Source: Blastomonas sp. CACIA14H2
GTDB lineage: Bacteria; Pseudomonadota; Alphaproteobacteria; Sphingomonadales; Sphingomonadaceae
Assembly: GCA_000503195.1 (NCBI GenBank)
Contig: AYSC01000012.1
Coordinates: 1-64,000 of the forward strand
Direction of reading: 5' to 3'
DNA: 64,000 bases
Below the pieces are notes generated by a model. That model ran no database searches and was not told the DNA's origin. It worked only from the letters and a program-made list of their open reading frames with translations. Positions 1-8,758 of the stretch are shown piece by piece. Every line of letters starts with the position of its first letter. The first letter of the stretch is position 1. The position numbers were made by a program, and so were the translations under genes.

Positions 1-408
1 CTCGACTTGCTCGACGGCTCGGCCATCGGATCGAGCGGCGGCGTGCCGCGCCACGGCGTCGAGCTCGAGGGCGGGGTGTTCCTGAACGGCATCGGCCTGC
101 GCTTCACCGGCAATTACCAGAGCGGATCGCGCGTCGATGGCGGCGGGCTGCCGGGTTCGACCGACCTGCGCTTCAACGATATCGCGACCTTCGGCCTGCG
201 CGCGTTCGTCAATTTCGACAACAAGCCCCAGCTCACCGAAGCGCTCCCGTTCCTCAAGGGATCGCGGTTGCGGCTGGGGGTCGACAACATCTTCAACGCG
301 CAGCAGCGGGTGACCAACGAGGCGGGCGAAGTGCCGCTGCGTTACCAGCCGGGCTTCATCGATCCGCAAGGCCGGGTCGTTTCGCTGAGCTTCCGCAAAC
401 GCTTCTGA
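1..408 (+). CDS. TonB-dependent receptor, C-terminal fragment
   Basis: The frame is open from the left window edge, so only the last ~135 residues of an outer-membrane receptor are visible. They show the alternating beta-strand pattern of a TonB-dependent barrel, a LRLGVDNIFNAQ segment typical of the late barrel, and a terminal phenylalanine (SFRKRF) as expected for a BAM-assembled outer-membrane protein. The ligand cannot be told from this part. A hairpin terminator follows directly. Confidence 0.85.
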   Translation, partial: LDLLDGSAIGSSGGVPRHGVELEGGVFLNGIGLRFTGNYQSGSRVDGGGLPGSTDLRFNDIATFGLRAFVNFDNKPQLTEALPFLKGSRLRLGVDNIFNAQQRVTNEAGEVPLRYQPGFIDPQGRVVSLSFRKRF

Positions 409-416
409 ACGCGGAG

Positions 417-444
417 AAGCCGTGGCAAATTTGCCATGGCTTTT
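417..444 (+). terminator. Hairpin terminator after the TonB receptor
   Basis: AAGCCGTGGCAAA is followed by its near-perfect inverted copy TTTGCCATGGCTT (one G-T pair) and a short T run. It sits 9 bp after the receptor stop codon and before the next gene, which fits a rho-independent terminator. Confidence 0.65.
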
Positions 445-525
445 GGCGAAGCCCGCGTTTAAAGACGCTGACCTTGAGCCGGGGCGAACGCCTTTCGGCC
501 GCGAAAGCCATGCAAGGAGCCCGTT

Positions 526-1293
526 TTGGCGCTGACACCGAAAAAGGACGCTGACGCCGCGCGCGACGCCATGTTCCTGCGCGAAGTCGATGATGCGCTG
601 CGTCAGGACCAGATGGCGGGGATCGTCCAGAACTATGGCAGGCACCTGCTGATCGGCATCGTCGTCATCCTGCTCGCGCTGGGCGGCTGGTTCTGGTACC
701 GGCACAGCCAGGCCGAAGCGGCCGGGGTGCGCGGCGAGGAAATGACCAACGCGCTCGATGCGCTGCGCGGCAACAATCTTGCCGGCGCAGCCAATGCGCT
801 GAAGCCGCTCGAAACCGCGGATCAGCCGGGATATCGCGCTGCGGCACAACTGCTCGCAGCAGGAATCAAGCAGGAACAGAATGATCCCAAGGGTGCGGCT
901 GCGATCTTCGCCAAGGTGGCGGGCGATGACAGCCTGCCGCAGCCGCTGCGCGACCTCGCGCTGATCCGTCAGACCGCGGCGGAATATGACAGCCTGAAGC
1001 CGCAGGACGTGATCGCGCGGCTCAAGCCGCTCGCCGTGCCGGGCAACCCCTGGTTCGGCAGCGCGGGCGAGATGGTCGCGATCGCGCACATGCGGATGAA
1101 CAAGCCGGATCTCGCCGGGCCGCTGTTCCAGAAGCTGGCCGATGACAAGCAGGTACCGGAAACGATCCGTTCACGTGCGCGTCAGTTGGCCGGTGTCATG
1201 GGCGTCGATGCGGTCGACGACCCCAGCAAGGCGCAAGGCGTTGCGGCGCCTGTCGCTGCGCCAGGGCTGGCTGCACCGACGGGTGCGCAGTAA
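526..1293 (+). CDS. YfgM-like TPR membrane protein
   Basis: A 255-residue protein with a charged N-terminus, one membrane helix at about residues 42-62 (IGIVVILLALGGWFWY) and an alanine-rich helical periplasmic part of TPR type. This matches the YfgM/TPR_21 family, which associates with the Sec translocon and periplasmic chaperones. The start is a TTG with AAGGAG six bases upstream. It precedes bamB and der, the same order as yfgM-bamB-der in gammaproteobacteria, which supports a role in envelope protein handling. The alanine/proline-rich tail is low complexity. Confidence 0.8.
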   Translation: MALTPKKDADAARDAMFLREVDDALRQDQMAGIVQNYGRHLLIGIVVILLALGGWFWYRHSQAEAAGVRGEEMTNALDALRGNNLAGAANALKPLETADQPGYRAAAQLLAAGIKQEQNDPKGAAAIFAKVAGDDSLPQPLRDLALIRQTAAEYDSLKPQDVIARLKPLAVPGNPWFGSAGEMVAIAHMRMNKPDLAGPLFQKLADDKQVPETIRSRARQLAGVMGVDAVDDPSKAQGVAAPVAAPGLAAPTGAQ

Positions 1294-1356
1294 GAAGATT
1301 TGCGGGTCGCTACCGTTGACGTTGATTTTGTGATGATTCGGGGAGCTTGACTGGCA

Positions 1357-2682
1357 ATGCACAAGGCAAAATGGGCGACGATTCTCGCGCTGTCGGCCAC
1401 GCTGGCAGGATGCGGCGTTCTGGGCGGAAAGGACAAGCCTGTCACGCCCACCGTGGGCAATCGCACGTCGATTCTGACTCGCGCCGAAAATGGCGCGAAT
1501 GTCGACAAGGACCTCGCGGGCGTTTCGGTGATCCTGCCGCCCGCGGTCACCAACGCCAACTGGAACCAGCCCGGCGGAAGCGCGACCAAGGCGACCGGCC
1601 ATCTGACCATCGGCGACAATCTCGCGCGCGCGTGGAGCGCCCGGATTGCCGGATCGAGCCTCCGCGTCCGCCTCGCGGCGGCACCGGTCGTGTTTAACGG
1701 CCGTCTTTATGCCATCGACACCAATGCCACCGTCCATGCCTATGACACGGCGTCGGGCTCCGAGGTCTGGTCGGTGACGATCGAGCCGGACAATGGCGGA
1801 TCGGCCTCGGTCTTCGGCGGCGGCGTCAGCGTCGATGCGAACCGCGTCTATGTCACCAACGGCGTCGGCGAGGTTGCCGCGCTCAACCCGGCCGACGGCG
1901 CGCAGATCTGGCGTGTGAAGCCGGCCGGTCCCTTGCGCGGTGCGCCGACCCTGGCCTTCGGCTCGGTCTATGTGATGACGCAGGACAACCAGCTCATCGC
2001 GCTCAACCAGACCGATGGCACCACCACCTGGAACCAGAGCGGCTCGCTCGGCCAGGCGGGCGTGTTCGGCGTCGCGGCGCCGGCAGCGGGGCAGGGCACC
2101 GTGGTGGCGGGCTTCTCGAGCGGCGAACTGATCGCCTATCGCTACGAGAATGGTCGCAACCTGTGGTCCGACGCGCTCGCGCGCACCAGCATCTCGACCT
2201 CGGTGTCGACGCTGACCGATATCGATGCCGATCCGATCATCGATCGCGGCCGCGTCTATGCGGTGGGCGAGGGCGGACGCATGGCCGCCTATGAGCTGGT
2301 CACCGGCCAGCGCATCTGGGAGCTCAACATCGCGGGCATTTCGACCCCGGTGATTGCGGGCGAATGGCTGTTCGTGCTGACCGACGACGCGCGCATCCTG
2401 TGCATCGCGCGCGCCACCGGCAAGGTGCGCTGGTCGACCCAGTTGCAGCGCTATCGCAAGGAAAAGAAGAAGGAAGGCGCGATCTACTGGAACGGGCCGG
2501 TGCTGGCCGGCGGGCGCCTGTTCACCGTCAACACCGAGGGCGAGGTGGGCACGGTCAATCCGGCGGACGGCAGCTTCAACATCCTGTTCGAACTCAAGGA
2601 AAAGGTGTCGCTGCCCCCGATCGTGGCGGACAACACGCTCTATATCCTCGACGACGGCGGCACGATTACCGCCTATCGGTGA
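1357..2682 (+). CDS. bamB: Outer-membrane assembly lipoprotein BamB
   Basis: A 441-residue lipoprotein. The signal peptide ends in the lipobox LAGC (Cys about residue 20), so it is lipidated. The rest is a series of PQQ-like beta-propeller blades, for example VYVTNGVGEVAALNPADG and IYWNGPVLAGGRLF. BamB is the propeller subunit of the BAM complex, which inserts beta-barrel proteins such as the TonB receptors of this window. It lies 63 bp after the YfgM-like gene and 56 bp before der, probably one transcript. Length and blade pattern are normal. Confidence 0.92.
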   Translation: MHKAKWATILALSATLAGCGVLGGKDKPVTPTVGNRTSILTRAENGANVDKDLAGVSVILPPAVTNANWNQPGGSATKATGHLTIGDNLARAWSARIAGSSLRVRLAAAPVVFNGRLYAIDTNATVHAYDTASGSEVWSVTIEPDNGGSASVFGGGVSVDANRVYVTNGVGEVAALNPADGAQIWRVKPAGPLRGAPTLAFGSVYVMTQDNQLIALNQTDGTTTWNQSGSLGQAGVFGVAAPAAGQGTVVAGFSSGELIAYRYENGRNLWSDALARTSISTSVSTLTDIDADPIIDRGRVYAVGEGGRMAAYELVTGQRIWELNIAGISTPVIAGEWLFVLTDDARILCIARATGKVRWSTQLQRYRKEKKKEGAIYWNGPVLAGGRLFTVNTEGEVGTVNPADGSFNILFELKEKVSLPPIVADNTLYILDDGGTITAYR

Positions 2683-2738
2683 TGCGGGTCTGATCGCGGG
2701 GGGAGACAAAGCCTCGCTTCCGCGATACAGGCGCAGGC

Positions 2739-4145
2739 ATGTTACCCGAAATCGTCATTATCGGCCGGCCCAATGTCGGCAAGTCCACTCTGTTCAACCG
2801 TCTCGTGGGCAAGAAGCTGGCGCTGGTCGACGACCAGCCCGGCGTCACGCGCGACCGCCGCGTCGGCAAGGCCGAACTGCTGGGCCTGCATTTCCAGATC
2901 GTCGATACCGCGGGCTATGAGGACGAGGACCCCGAAACGCTGCCGGGCCGGATGCGCCAGCAGACCGAGGCCGCCGTCGCGAGCGCGCGCGCCGCGATCT
3001 TCGTGTTCGATGCCCGTGCCGGGCTGACCCCGCTCGACGAGGAAATCGCCCGCTGGCTGCGCACCACCAGGACGCCGATCATCCTGATGGGCAACAAGGC
3101 GGAAGGCCGCGCGGCCGATGCCGGCCTCATGGAATCCTATGCGCTGGGCATGGGCGAGCCGATCGCGTTCAGCGCCGAACATGGCGTCGGCATGGCCGAG
3201 CTGTTCGACGCGCTGCGCCCGCTGATCGAGGACTGGGAAGAAGAGGGTGAGGCCGAGACCGAGTTCGCCAATGTGCATCTCGATGCCGAATCGATCGACG
3301 AAAGCGCGCTCGAGGCGGCCCCGCTCCAGCTGGCGATCGTCGGACGCCCCAACGCGGGCAAGTCGACGCTGATCAACAAGATCCTGGGCGAAGACCGGCT
3401 GATCACCGGGCCCGAGGCCGGGATCACCCGCGATTCGATCGCGATCGACTGGACCTGGCAGCCCGCCGATGGCGCGCCGCCCCGGAAAGTCCGGCTGATC
3501 GACACCGCCGGCATGCGCAAGAAGGCCAAGGTCACCGACAAGCTCGAGAAGCTCTCGGTCGCCGACGCCCGCCGCGCGATCGACTATGCCGAGGTCGTGG
3601 TGCTGCTGCTCGATGCGACGCGCGGCCTCGAGCTCCAGGAACTCAAGATCGCCGACCATGTCATCAAGGAAGGCCGCGCGCTCGTCATCGCGATCAACAA
3701 ATGGGATGTGGCCGAGGATGCCTCGAGCCTGTTCAACGGCATCAAGGCCGCGCTGGACGAAGGTCTGGCGCAGCTCAAGGGCGTGCCGGTGCTCACCATT
3801 TCGGGTGTTACCGGCAAGGGCATCGACACGCTGATCAAGGTGGCGTTCGAAACGCGCACCGCCTGGTCGCGCCGCGTATCCACCGGTCAGCTCAACCGAT
3901 GGTTCGAAATGGCGGTCGAGACCAATCCGCCGCCCGCGCCCGGCGGCAAGCGCATCAAGCTGCGCTATATCACCCAGGCCAAGGTGCGCCCGCCGGGCTT
4001 CGTCATCTTCGGCACGCGCGTCGACGAACTGCCGGAAAGCTATTCGCGCTATCTGGTCAACGGGTTGCGCCGCGAGCTGGGCTTTGGCGCCGTACCGGTG
4101 AGGCTAACCTATCGCGCGCCCAAAAACCCTTTCTCAAACAACTGA
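2739..4145 (+). CDS. der: Ribosome biogenesis GTPase Der (EngA)
   Basis: A 468-residue protein with two GTPase domains in tandem, the hallmark of Der, which acts in 50S subunit maturation. The first P-loop is GRPNVGKSTLFN near residue 9 with DTAGYED as G3; the second is GRPNAGKSTLIN near residue 204 with DTAGMRKK as G3 and NKWD as G4. The first domain has NKAE at the G4 position instead of NKxD. The C-terminal KH-like domain (RYITQAKVRPPGFVIF) is present. An acidic linker (EEEGEAETEF) joins the domains. Confidence 0.97.
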   Translation: MLPEIVIIGRPNVGKSTLFNRLVGKKLALVDDQPGVTRDRRVGKAELLGLHFQIVDTAGYEDEDPETLPGRMRQQTEAAVASARAAIFVFDARAGLTPLDEEIARWLRTTRTPIILMGNKAEGRAADAGLMESYALGMGEPIAFSAEHGVGMAELFDALRPLIEDWEEEGEAETEFANVHLDAESIDESALEAAPLQLAIVGRPNAGKSTLINKILGEDRLITGPEAGITRDSIAIDWTWQPADGAPPRKVRLIDTAGMRKKAKVTDKLEKLSVADARRAIDYAEVVVLLLDATRGLELQELKIADHVIKEGRALVIAINKWDVAEDASSLFNGIKAALDEGLAQLKGVPVLTISGVTGKGIDTLIKVAFETRTAWSRRVSTGQLNRWFEMAVETNPPPAPGGKRIKLRYITQAKVRPPGFVIFGTRVDELPESYSRYLVNGLRRELGFGAVPVRLTYRAPKNPFSNN

Positions 4146-4287
4146 TTTGGCGGCAATTATTCAAATCCGTTCAGTTGGTGGCATTTTCATTTAAAAATGA
4201 CCGATCACTGACTTGGTGCAAGACTTCATTTACCATTACCGATGTAATTTCCGGTGTCAGTGCTTGGACATGCCGGGAGAAAGCATC

Positions 4288-4737
4288 ATGTCTTACGAGG
4301 AAGCGCCGCTGGTGAACTGGTCGACCTATGCCGATGCAAGGGCGACCATGGGCAGCGATTTTGTGCGCATTCTGGGCTATTTTCGCGAGGACGGCGTCAA
4401 GTCGGTCGACGCGATCGAAACCGCGATGCGCGAGCGCAGCGCGGCCCGGCTGGTGCTGCCTGCGCACACGCTGAAGAGCGAAGCGCATCAGTTCGGTGCC
4501 GAGCGGTTGGGCCTCTTGTCGGAAAAGATCGAGATGGTGGCCCGGCACTGTGTCGAGACGCATGTCGAGCCCGACGAACTGCTCGAGGATGTGGTCTCGT
4601 TGCGCGACATGTTTCTCGGCTCGCTGGCGCTGCTCGAAAAGGAAGCCAATCCGCTCGTCGAGCGCCGCAGCTTCGGCCGCCGCCCGCTCGCGCCCGCGGG
4701 CGGCCTTTCGGCGCCGCGCAATTTCGGCCGCGCCTGA
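4288..4737 (+). CDS. Hpt-domain phosphotransfer protein
   Basis: A 149-residue protein that looks like a single histidine phosphotransfer domain. The phospho-accepting histidine is H60 in PAHTLKSEAHQFGA, matching the HxLKG-type Hpt motif. Such proteins relay phosphate between hybrid kinases and response regulators; the partner is not in the window. I chose the ATG at 4288 because GGGAGA lies just upstream; an in-frame ATG at 4270 and a longer frame from 4213 would add residues unlike the family. The upstream region 4146-4287 is AT-rich and probably holds the promoter. Confidence 0.75.
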   Translation: MSYEEAPLVNWSTYADARATMGSDFVRILGYFREDGVKSVDAIETAMRERSAARLVLPAHTLKSEAHQFGAERLGLLSEKIEMVARHCVETHVEPDELLEDVVSLRDMFLGSLALLEKEANPLVERRSFGRRPLAPAGGLSAPRNFGRA

Positions 4738-4791
4738 CCGGCCTCGTGACCACCGCTTGACCGGGCGGCCTCTCGGTCATATCTGGACGGC

Positions 4792-5316
4792 ATGGCTATC
4801 CGTCCCATTCTCGAAGTGCCCGACCCGCGGCTGAAGACCGTCTCCACCCCTGTCGAGACGTTCGACGACGAACTGCGCACGCTGGTCGCCGACATGTTCG
4901 AGACCATGTACGATGCGCCCGGCATCGGCCTGGCCGCGATCCAGGTCGGCGTGCCCAAGCGGGTGCTGGTGATCGACCTGCAGGAACAGGAAGACGAGGA
5001 GGGCAAGCCGATCAAGGCGCCGCGCGTCTTCATCAATCCCGAAATCCTCGATCCTTCGGCCGAACAGTCGCTGTACAACGAGGGCTGCCTGTCGGTGCCC
5101 GATCAATATGCCGAGGTCGAGCGCCCCGCGAGCATCCGCGCGCGCTGGCAGGATCTCGACGGCAAGGTGCACGAAGAGGCGATGGACGGCCTTATGGCGA
5201 CCTGCCTGCAGCACGAGATGGACCATCTCGAAGGCATACTGTTCATCGACCACCTGTCGCGCCTCAAGCGCCAGATGGTGCTGAAAAAGCTCGAGAAGAT
5301 GCGCAAGGCGGCGTGA
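4792..5316 (+). CDS. def: Peptide deformylase
   Basis: A 174-residue enzyme that removes the formyl group from nascent protein N-termini. All three family motifs are present: GIGLAAIQ (residues 44-51), EGCLSVP with metal ligand C99, and QHEMDHLEG with metal ligands H141 and H145 and catalytic E142. Length is typical of bacterial class I deformylases. It lies 54 bp after the Hpt gene on the same strand and is followed by an AT-rich stretch that lacks a recognisable terminator. Confidence 0.96.
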   Translation: MAIRPILEVPDPRLKTVSTPVETFDDELRTLVADMFETMYDAPGIGLAAIQVGVPKRVLVIDLQEQEDEEGKPIKAPRVFINPEILDPSAEQSLYNEGCLSVPDQYAEVERPASIRARWQDLDGKVHEEAMDGLMATCLQHEMDHLEGILFIDHLSRLKRQMVLKKLEKMRKAA

Positions 5317-5677
5317 GAGCTTGATCTCAGATATTGCCTTCCCTCCTCAGTGAGTGGGGCCGAGCGCTAATTCATTAAGCCGAAGATTCTCACCGCACCC
5401 AGAAAAGTTATGCACATGCGGCACTTCGCTCGTTGTCCGGTCTATCCCCGCGTGATATTCTGCGACATCGGGCAATAGAAAGGGGGTATGAGGACCCGAT
5501 ATTAGCCGTCTTAGTTGAATGGTCAGGTCTTCGGGTGTCTTTTGACAAAACTCAGCGCCCTCCCAACGAAATAAAAACCTGCAAGCATACGGAGCATTCT
5601 GAGCGGACGTCACATGTCGATGTCGACCCGCCAATCAGCCTAGACAATGCACAACCTCTGAACGCGGAGCTTTTCCC
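5317..5677. other. AT-rich intergenic patch of unknown origin
   Basis: This 361-bp stretch after def is visibly richer in A and T than the rest of the window. It holds only short frames without a good ribosome-binding site; the longest (5433-5687, plus strand, TTG start) has no recognisable domain. No tRNA, insertion sequence or inverted terminal repeat is visible. It is continuous in composition with the small gene at 5678 and the first ~370 bp of rmuC. Confidence 0.5.
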
Positions 5678-5869
5678 ATGCATTTAGGGAAGCCAAAGTT
5701 GCGCGTGTTCAAGGGGCAATGGGATTGGATACTGCTCGCGCCATCAGGTGGTGAGCTTTGCCGTGCAAATCGGACCTTTCGTTGCTGGGAAGATGCTTAC
5801 GCAGATTTCGTAAAGCAGGCGAACGATCATGCTGCGGTTATGCGGTGTCGTAATTCTATTGTCCGCTAG
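5678..5869 (+). CDS. Small hypothetical protein in AT-rich patch
   Basis: A possible 63-residue protein. It starts with an ATG eight bases after a weak CGGAG. It is rich in Trp/Tyr/Phe and has the look of a compact globular domain (FKGQWDWILLAPSGGELC, then CWEDAYADFVKQA), vaguely like small DUF1508-type beta-hairpin proteins, but I do not recognise it. Codon use matches the AT-rich patch around it, not the GC-rich neighbours. It could be a remnant of an acquired segment rather than an expressed gene. Confidence 0.4.
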   Translation: MHLGKPKLRVFKGQWDWILLAPSGGELCRANRTFRCWEDAYADFVKQANDHAAVMRCRNSIVR

Positions 5870-5931
5870 ATGCGCAATCGGGTGGGCGGCCTCAAAATCG
5901 CCCACCCCTGCGATACAAAGGATGCTAGTCC

Positions 5932-7437
5932 ATGGACCCAATAGTTCTTGCCGTCATTGCGTTAGCGCTGGTGGTCGGCGTCATTCTCGGCTGGTGGCTA
6001 GGTGTTCGCCCTGCCACTGATGCACGGGCTGAACGAGATGAGGCGATAGCAGTTAGCAAGGAATTGCAAGATCGCTTCAATGTGGCAATCCGCGATCTGG
6101 CGGCTGCCACTGAGCGATCAAAGTTGGCAGACGAATTGTCGCAAAGAGTTATGGCTCAAAGCTCTGAGTTGTCTCGTCTGACCGGTGAGTTGGCCAGTGC
6201 GAACGAGCGAGCAAAGCGGGTTGAAGACCTAACGTCCCGCCTCGACACTTTGCGCGCCGAACATGCCGCAGTATCGCGGGAATTAGCGACAATGAAGGCC
6301 GATGCTGCCAATCACGAAAAGCAGGTGCGTCTGCTCGTCGAGGCGCGCGAGCAGCTCGCGCAGCAGTTCGGCGAAGTCGGCAACAAGCTGCTCGGCGAGG
6401 CGCAGGAGGCCTTCCTGCGCCGCGCGAACGAGCGCTTTGCCCAGTCTGAGGAAAAGAACGAGGAAAAGATCCGTGCGCTGCTCGCGCCGGTGGGCGAGCG
6501 GCTGAAAAGCTATGAGGATCAGGTCCAGAAGATCGAGGCGACGCGGAGTGAGGCCTATGGCAACCTCACCGGGCTGATCGAGCAGATGCGCGCGGGGCAG
6601 GAGCGGGTGCAGACCGAGGCGGCGCGGCTGGTCAATAGCTTGCGCAACGCGCCCAAGGCGCGCGGACGTTGGGGCGAACAGCAGCTGCGCAACGTGCTCG
6701 AAAGCTGTGGCCTCGCCGAGCGCACCGATTTCGACATGGAACGCAGCGTTGAGACCGAGGACGGACGGCTGCGGCCCGATGCCGTGGTCAAGGTGCCCGG
6801 CGGGCGCTCGCTGGTGATCGACGCCAAGGTGTCTTTGAACGCCTATCAGGACGCGTTCGGAGCGGATGACGACGATGCCCGCCGGATCGCGCTGACCGCG
6901 CATTGCGCCTCGATGAAGGCGCATATCGATGGCCTGTCGCGCAAGGCCTATTGGGACCAGTTCGCCGATGCACCCGATTATGTGATCATGTTCGTGCCCG
7001 GCGAGCATTTCCTCTCGGCCGCGCTCGAGCACGATGCCAAGCTGTGGGATTATGCCTTCGAGAAGAAGGTGCTGCTCGCGACGCCGACCAATCTGGTCGC
7101 GATCGCGCGCACCGTCGCGAGCGTCTGGCGGCAGGAGGGTCTCGCGCAGGAAGCGCGGCAGATCGGCCAGCTCGGCAAGGAGCTCTACGACCGGCTCGCG
7201 GTCTCGGCCGAGCATTTGAAGCGCGTCGGCTCGGGCCTGTCGAGCGCGGTGGGCCATTACAACAAGTTCGTCGGCAGCTTCGAACGCAATGTCCTCTCCA
7301 CCGGCCGCAAGTTCGCCGCGCTCAATATCGAGACCGGCAAGCGCGAGCTGGAAACGATCGACGAGATCGAGGCACTGCCCCGCTATGGCGACGCCGCCCT
7401 GATCGCGGCGGGCGATGCGGAGGAAGCGGCGGAGTAA
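5932..7437 (+). CDS. rmuC: DNA recombination protein RmuC
   Basis: A 501-residue RmuC-family protein, linked to limiting DNA inversions and recombination at repeats. It has an N-terminal membrane helix (residues ~4-25), a long coiled coil to about residue 220 and the conserved RmuC domain (RWGEQQLRNVLE, VIDAKVSLNAYQDA, ATPTNLVAIARTVA). The first ~125 codons use TTA, CTA, ATA, AGA and GTA freely; from about position 6310 these codons almost vanish. The gene therefore looks like a mosaic, with its 5' part sharing the AT-rich composition of the upstream patch. Confidence 0.93.
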   Translation: MDPIVLAVIALALVVGVILGWWLGVRPATDARAERDEAIAVSKELQDRFNVAIRDLAAATERSKLADELSQRVMAQSSELSRLTGELASANERAKRVEDLTSRLDTLRAEHAAVSRELATMKADAANHEKQVRLLVEAREQLAQQFGEVGNKLLGEAQEAFLRRANERFAQSEEKNEEKIRALLAPVGERLKSYEDQVQKIEATRSEAYGNLTGLIEQMRAGQERVQTEAARLVNSLRNAPKARGRWGEQQLRNVLESCGLAERTDFDMERSVETEDGRLRPDAVVKVPGGRSLVIDAKVSLNAYQDAFGADDDDARRIALTAHCASMKAHIDGLSRKAYWDQFADAPDYVIMFVPGEHFLSAALEHDAKLWDYAFEKKVLLATPTNLVAIARTVASVWRQEGLAQEARQIGQLGKELYDRLAVSAEHLKRVGSGLSSAVGHYNKFVGSFERNVLSTGRKFAALNIETGKRELETIDEIEALPRYGDAALIAAGDAEEAAE

Positions 7438-7440
7438 TCC

Positions 7441-7790
7441 TCAAAAATCCTCCCACAGCTTGCTGGGGGAGGGGGACCGCCCGCGCAGCGGGTGGTGGAG
7501 GGGCAAAGGTGTTGTGCCACCGACGGGACCCCGTACGATTTTGCTTCCCCTCCACCCCCGACCTTCGTCGGCGGTCCCACTCCCCGAGACAAGCTCGGGG
7601 AGGATTTCGAGCAGAGCATCAGCAATCTCCCCTCCCGCGTGCGAGAGGGGTGGCGAAGCCGGGGTGGGGCGAGCCGGAGGCGAGCTTGCTGTCAGTGCCT
7701 TTTCTGGCCCACCCTGGTTCGGCAAGCCGAACCTGCCCCTCCCGCACGCGGGAGGGGAGAGGGGGCAGGGCATGCCTTCGCCTCGCGCGG
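7441..7790. repeat. GC-rich palindromic repeat cluster
   Basis: A run of short inverted repeats fills the space between the convergent genes rmuC and the DUF937-like gene. Elements include TCCTCCCACAGCTTGCTGGG (from 7448, part of a 25-bp block), CCCCGAGACAAGCTCGGGG near 7580, a CCCTCCCGCGTGCGAGAGGG unit near 7630 and CCCCTCCCGCACGCGGGAGG near 7737. The 25-bp block recurs exactly at 21564-21588. These look like intergenic REP-type elements able to fold into strong hairpins. Open frames across the region are not coding in character. Confidence 0.75.
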
Positions 7791-7803
7791 ATCGAGGGGT
7801 GGC

Positions 7804-8121
7804 TTACTGCCCCGTGAACTTCTTCGCGAAGCCCATGATGTCGTTGACCGGGTTGCCGTCGCCGTCGCGGTCGAGAAAGCCGCCGATTTTCTTGAGCGCG
7901 TCTTCGCCGCCGACCTGGGCGAGCAGGTCCTGAAGCTTGTCGAGCGGCAGGCCGGTCGAGCGCGCGGCGGATGCGGCGGTGTCGCCGGGCTGGGGTGCGG
8001 CCTTGCCGAGCGCCGCCATCGCGGCCTGAACCTGCGCTTCGCTGAGGCCCACCTGCTTGGCCAGGCTGGCGATCTTGTCGGTCCCGCCGAACTGGCCGAC
8101 GATATTGTTGAGGAAATCCAT
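7804..8121 (-). CDS. DUF937/YidB-like small protein
   Basis: A 105-residue protein starting MDFLNNIVGQFGG, with GGGAG eight bases upstream of the chosen ATG at 8121. It is a helical protein with an alanine-rich middle, and ends with a LDRDGDGNPVNDIMG segment that resembles a calcium-binding EF-hand loop (D-x-D-x-D-G). The layout resembles the DUF937 (YidB-like) family, whose function is unknown. It is convergent with rmuC across the repeat cluster. Confidence 0.7.
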   Translation of the reverse strand: MDFLNNIVGQFGGTDKIASLAKQVGLSEAQVQAAMAALGKAAPQPGDTAASAARSTGLPLDKLQDLLAQVGGEDALKKIGGFLDRDGDGNPVNDIMGFAKKFTGQ

Positions 8122-8263
8122 CAGTGCGTGCTCCCGGTTCGCAATGCCGTTCGCCGGCCAATGCCGGAGTCCAGGGGCGCCAAGCTGCAGCATCGCCCTG
8201 GATTCCGGCTTTTGCCGGAAAACGGTGCAAACTAGCATAGGGGGAGGGGGGCGACCATGCCGA

Positions 8264-8713
8264 TCAGCCGGGCAGCGCCGCCAGATCTGGTAAAATCACC
8301 GCACGCCGCGCCTCGACCGAGAATAGCCGTTCGCGCGAATAGAAGCGCAGCGGCCAGTCGCGCGCGCCTTCGGGCTCTGTCAGCAGCGCATTGACCCGCT
8401 CCACCAAGGCGAGTGCGGGATCGCACCGCCGATGAAACGCTGCGACCCCCATCGCATAGCAATGCGTGATCGTCGCATGAAAGCCGCTGCTGTCGGTGTT
8501 GGGCGTGCCGACGCTGTCATTGTGCCGCCGGATGATGCCGGGCAGGTCGGTGCCGAGGTCAATGTCGGGTCGCTCGGCCGCCAGCCAGTAGCAGGCGGCA
8601 ACATGGCCCTCGTGCGTCCATTCGGCGCGCGGCAGGCACGAAGCGATCAGCCGCTCGCCGAGGTGGCGAACGGCTGTGCTGGAATCGAAAAATCTTGTGC
8701 TGTGGTCGGTCAT
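8264..8713 (-). CDS. Conserved hypothetical protein
   Basis: A 149-residue soluble protein without signal peptide or membrane segment. Recognisable blocks are TRFFDSSTAVRHLGERL, EWTHEGHVAACYWLA and GFHATITHCYAMGVAAFHRR, rich in His and aromatic residues. I do not recognise a named family and give no function. It lies 45 bp downstream of pckA on the same strand and could be cotranscribed with it. Confidence 0.65.
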   Translation of the reverse strand: MTDHSTRFFDSSTAVRHLGERLIASCLPRAEWTHEGHVAACYWLAAERPDIDLGTDLPGIIRRHNDSVGTPNTDSSGFHATITHCYAMGVAAFHRRCDPALALVERVNALLTEPEGARDWPLRFYSRERLFSVEARRAVILPDLAALPG

Positions 8714-8758
8714 GATCGGGCTTTCGGCAAGGAAGGCCCGATCGTGAACCGGGCCGGG

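Noticed and set aside
1187-1198. TGGCCGGTGTCA inside the YfgM-like gene
   Set aside because: Lies in coding sequence far from a promoter and has only one arm of the operator.
1171-2709. Long open frames opposite bamB and many other genes
   Set aside because: Expected in GC-rich DNA with strong third-position bias; translations are Arg/His/Asp-rich and match no family.
4246-4259. AATTTCCGGTGTCA before the Hpt gene, resembling the uronate operator
   Set aside because: Only the right arm matches and the central ACCGGT is broken; the gene has no link to uronates.
5433-5687. 84-codon open frame in the AT-rich patch
   Set aside because: TTG start without ribosome-binding site, no recognisable domain, and overlap with the better small gene at 5678.
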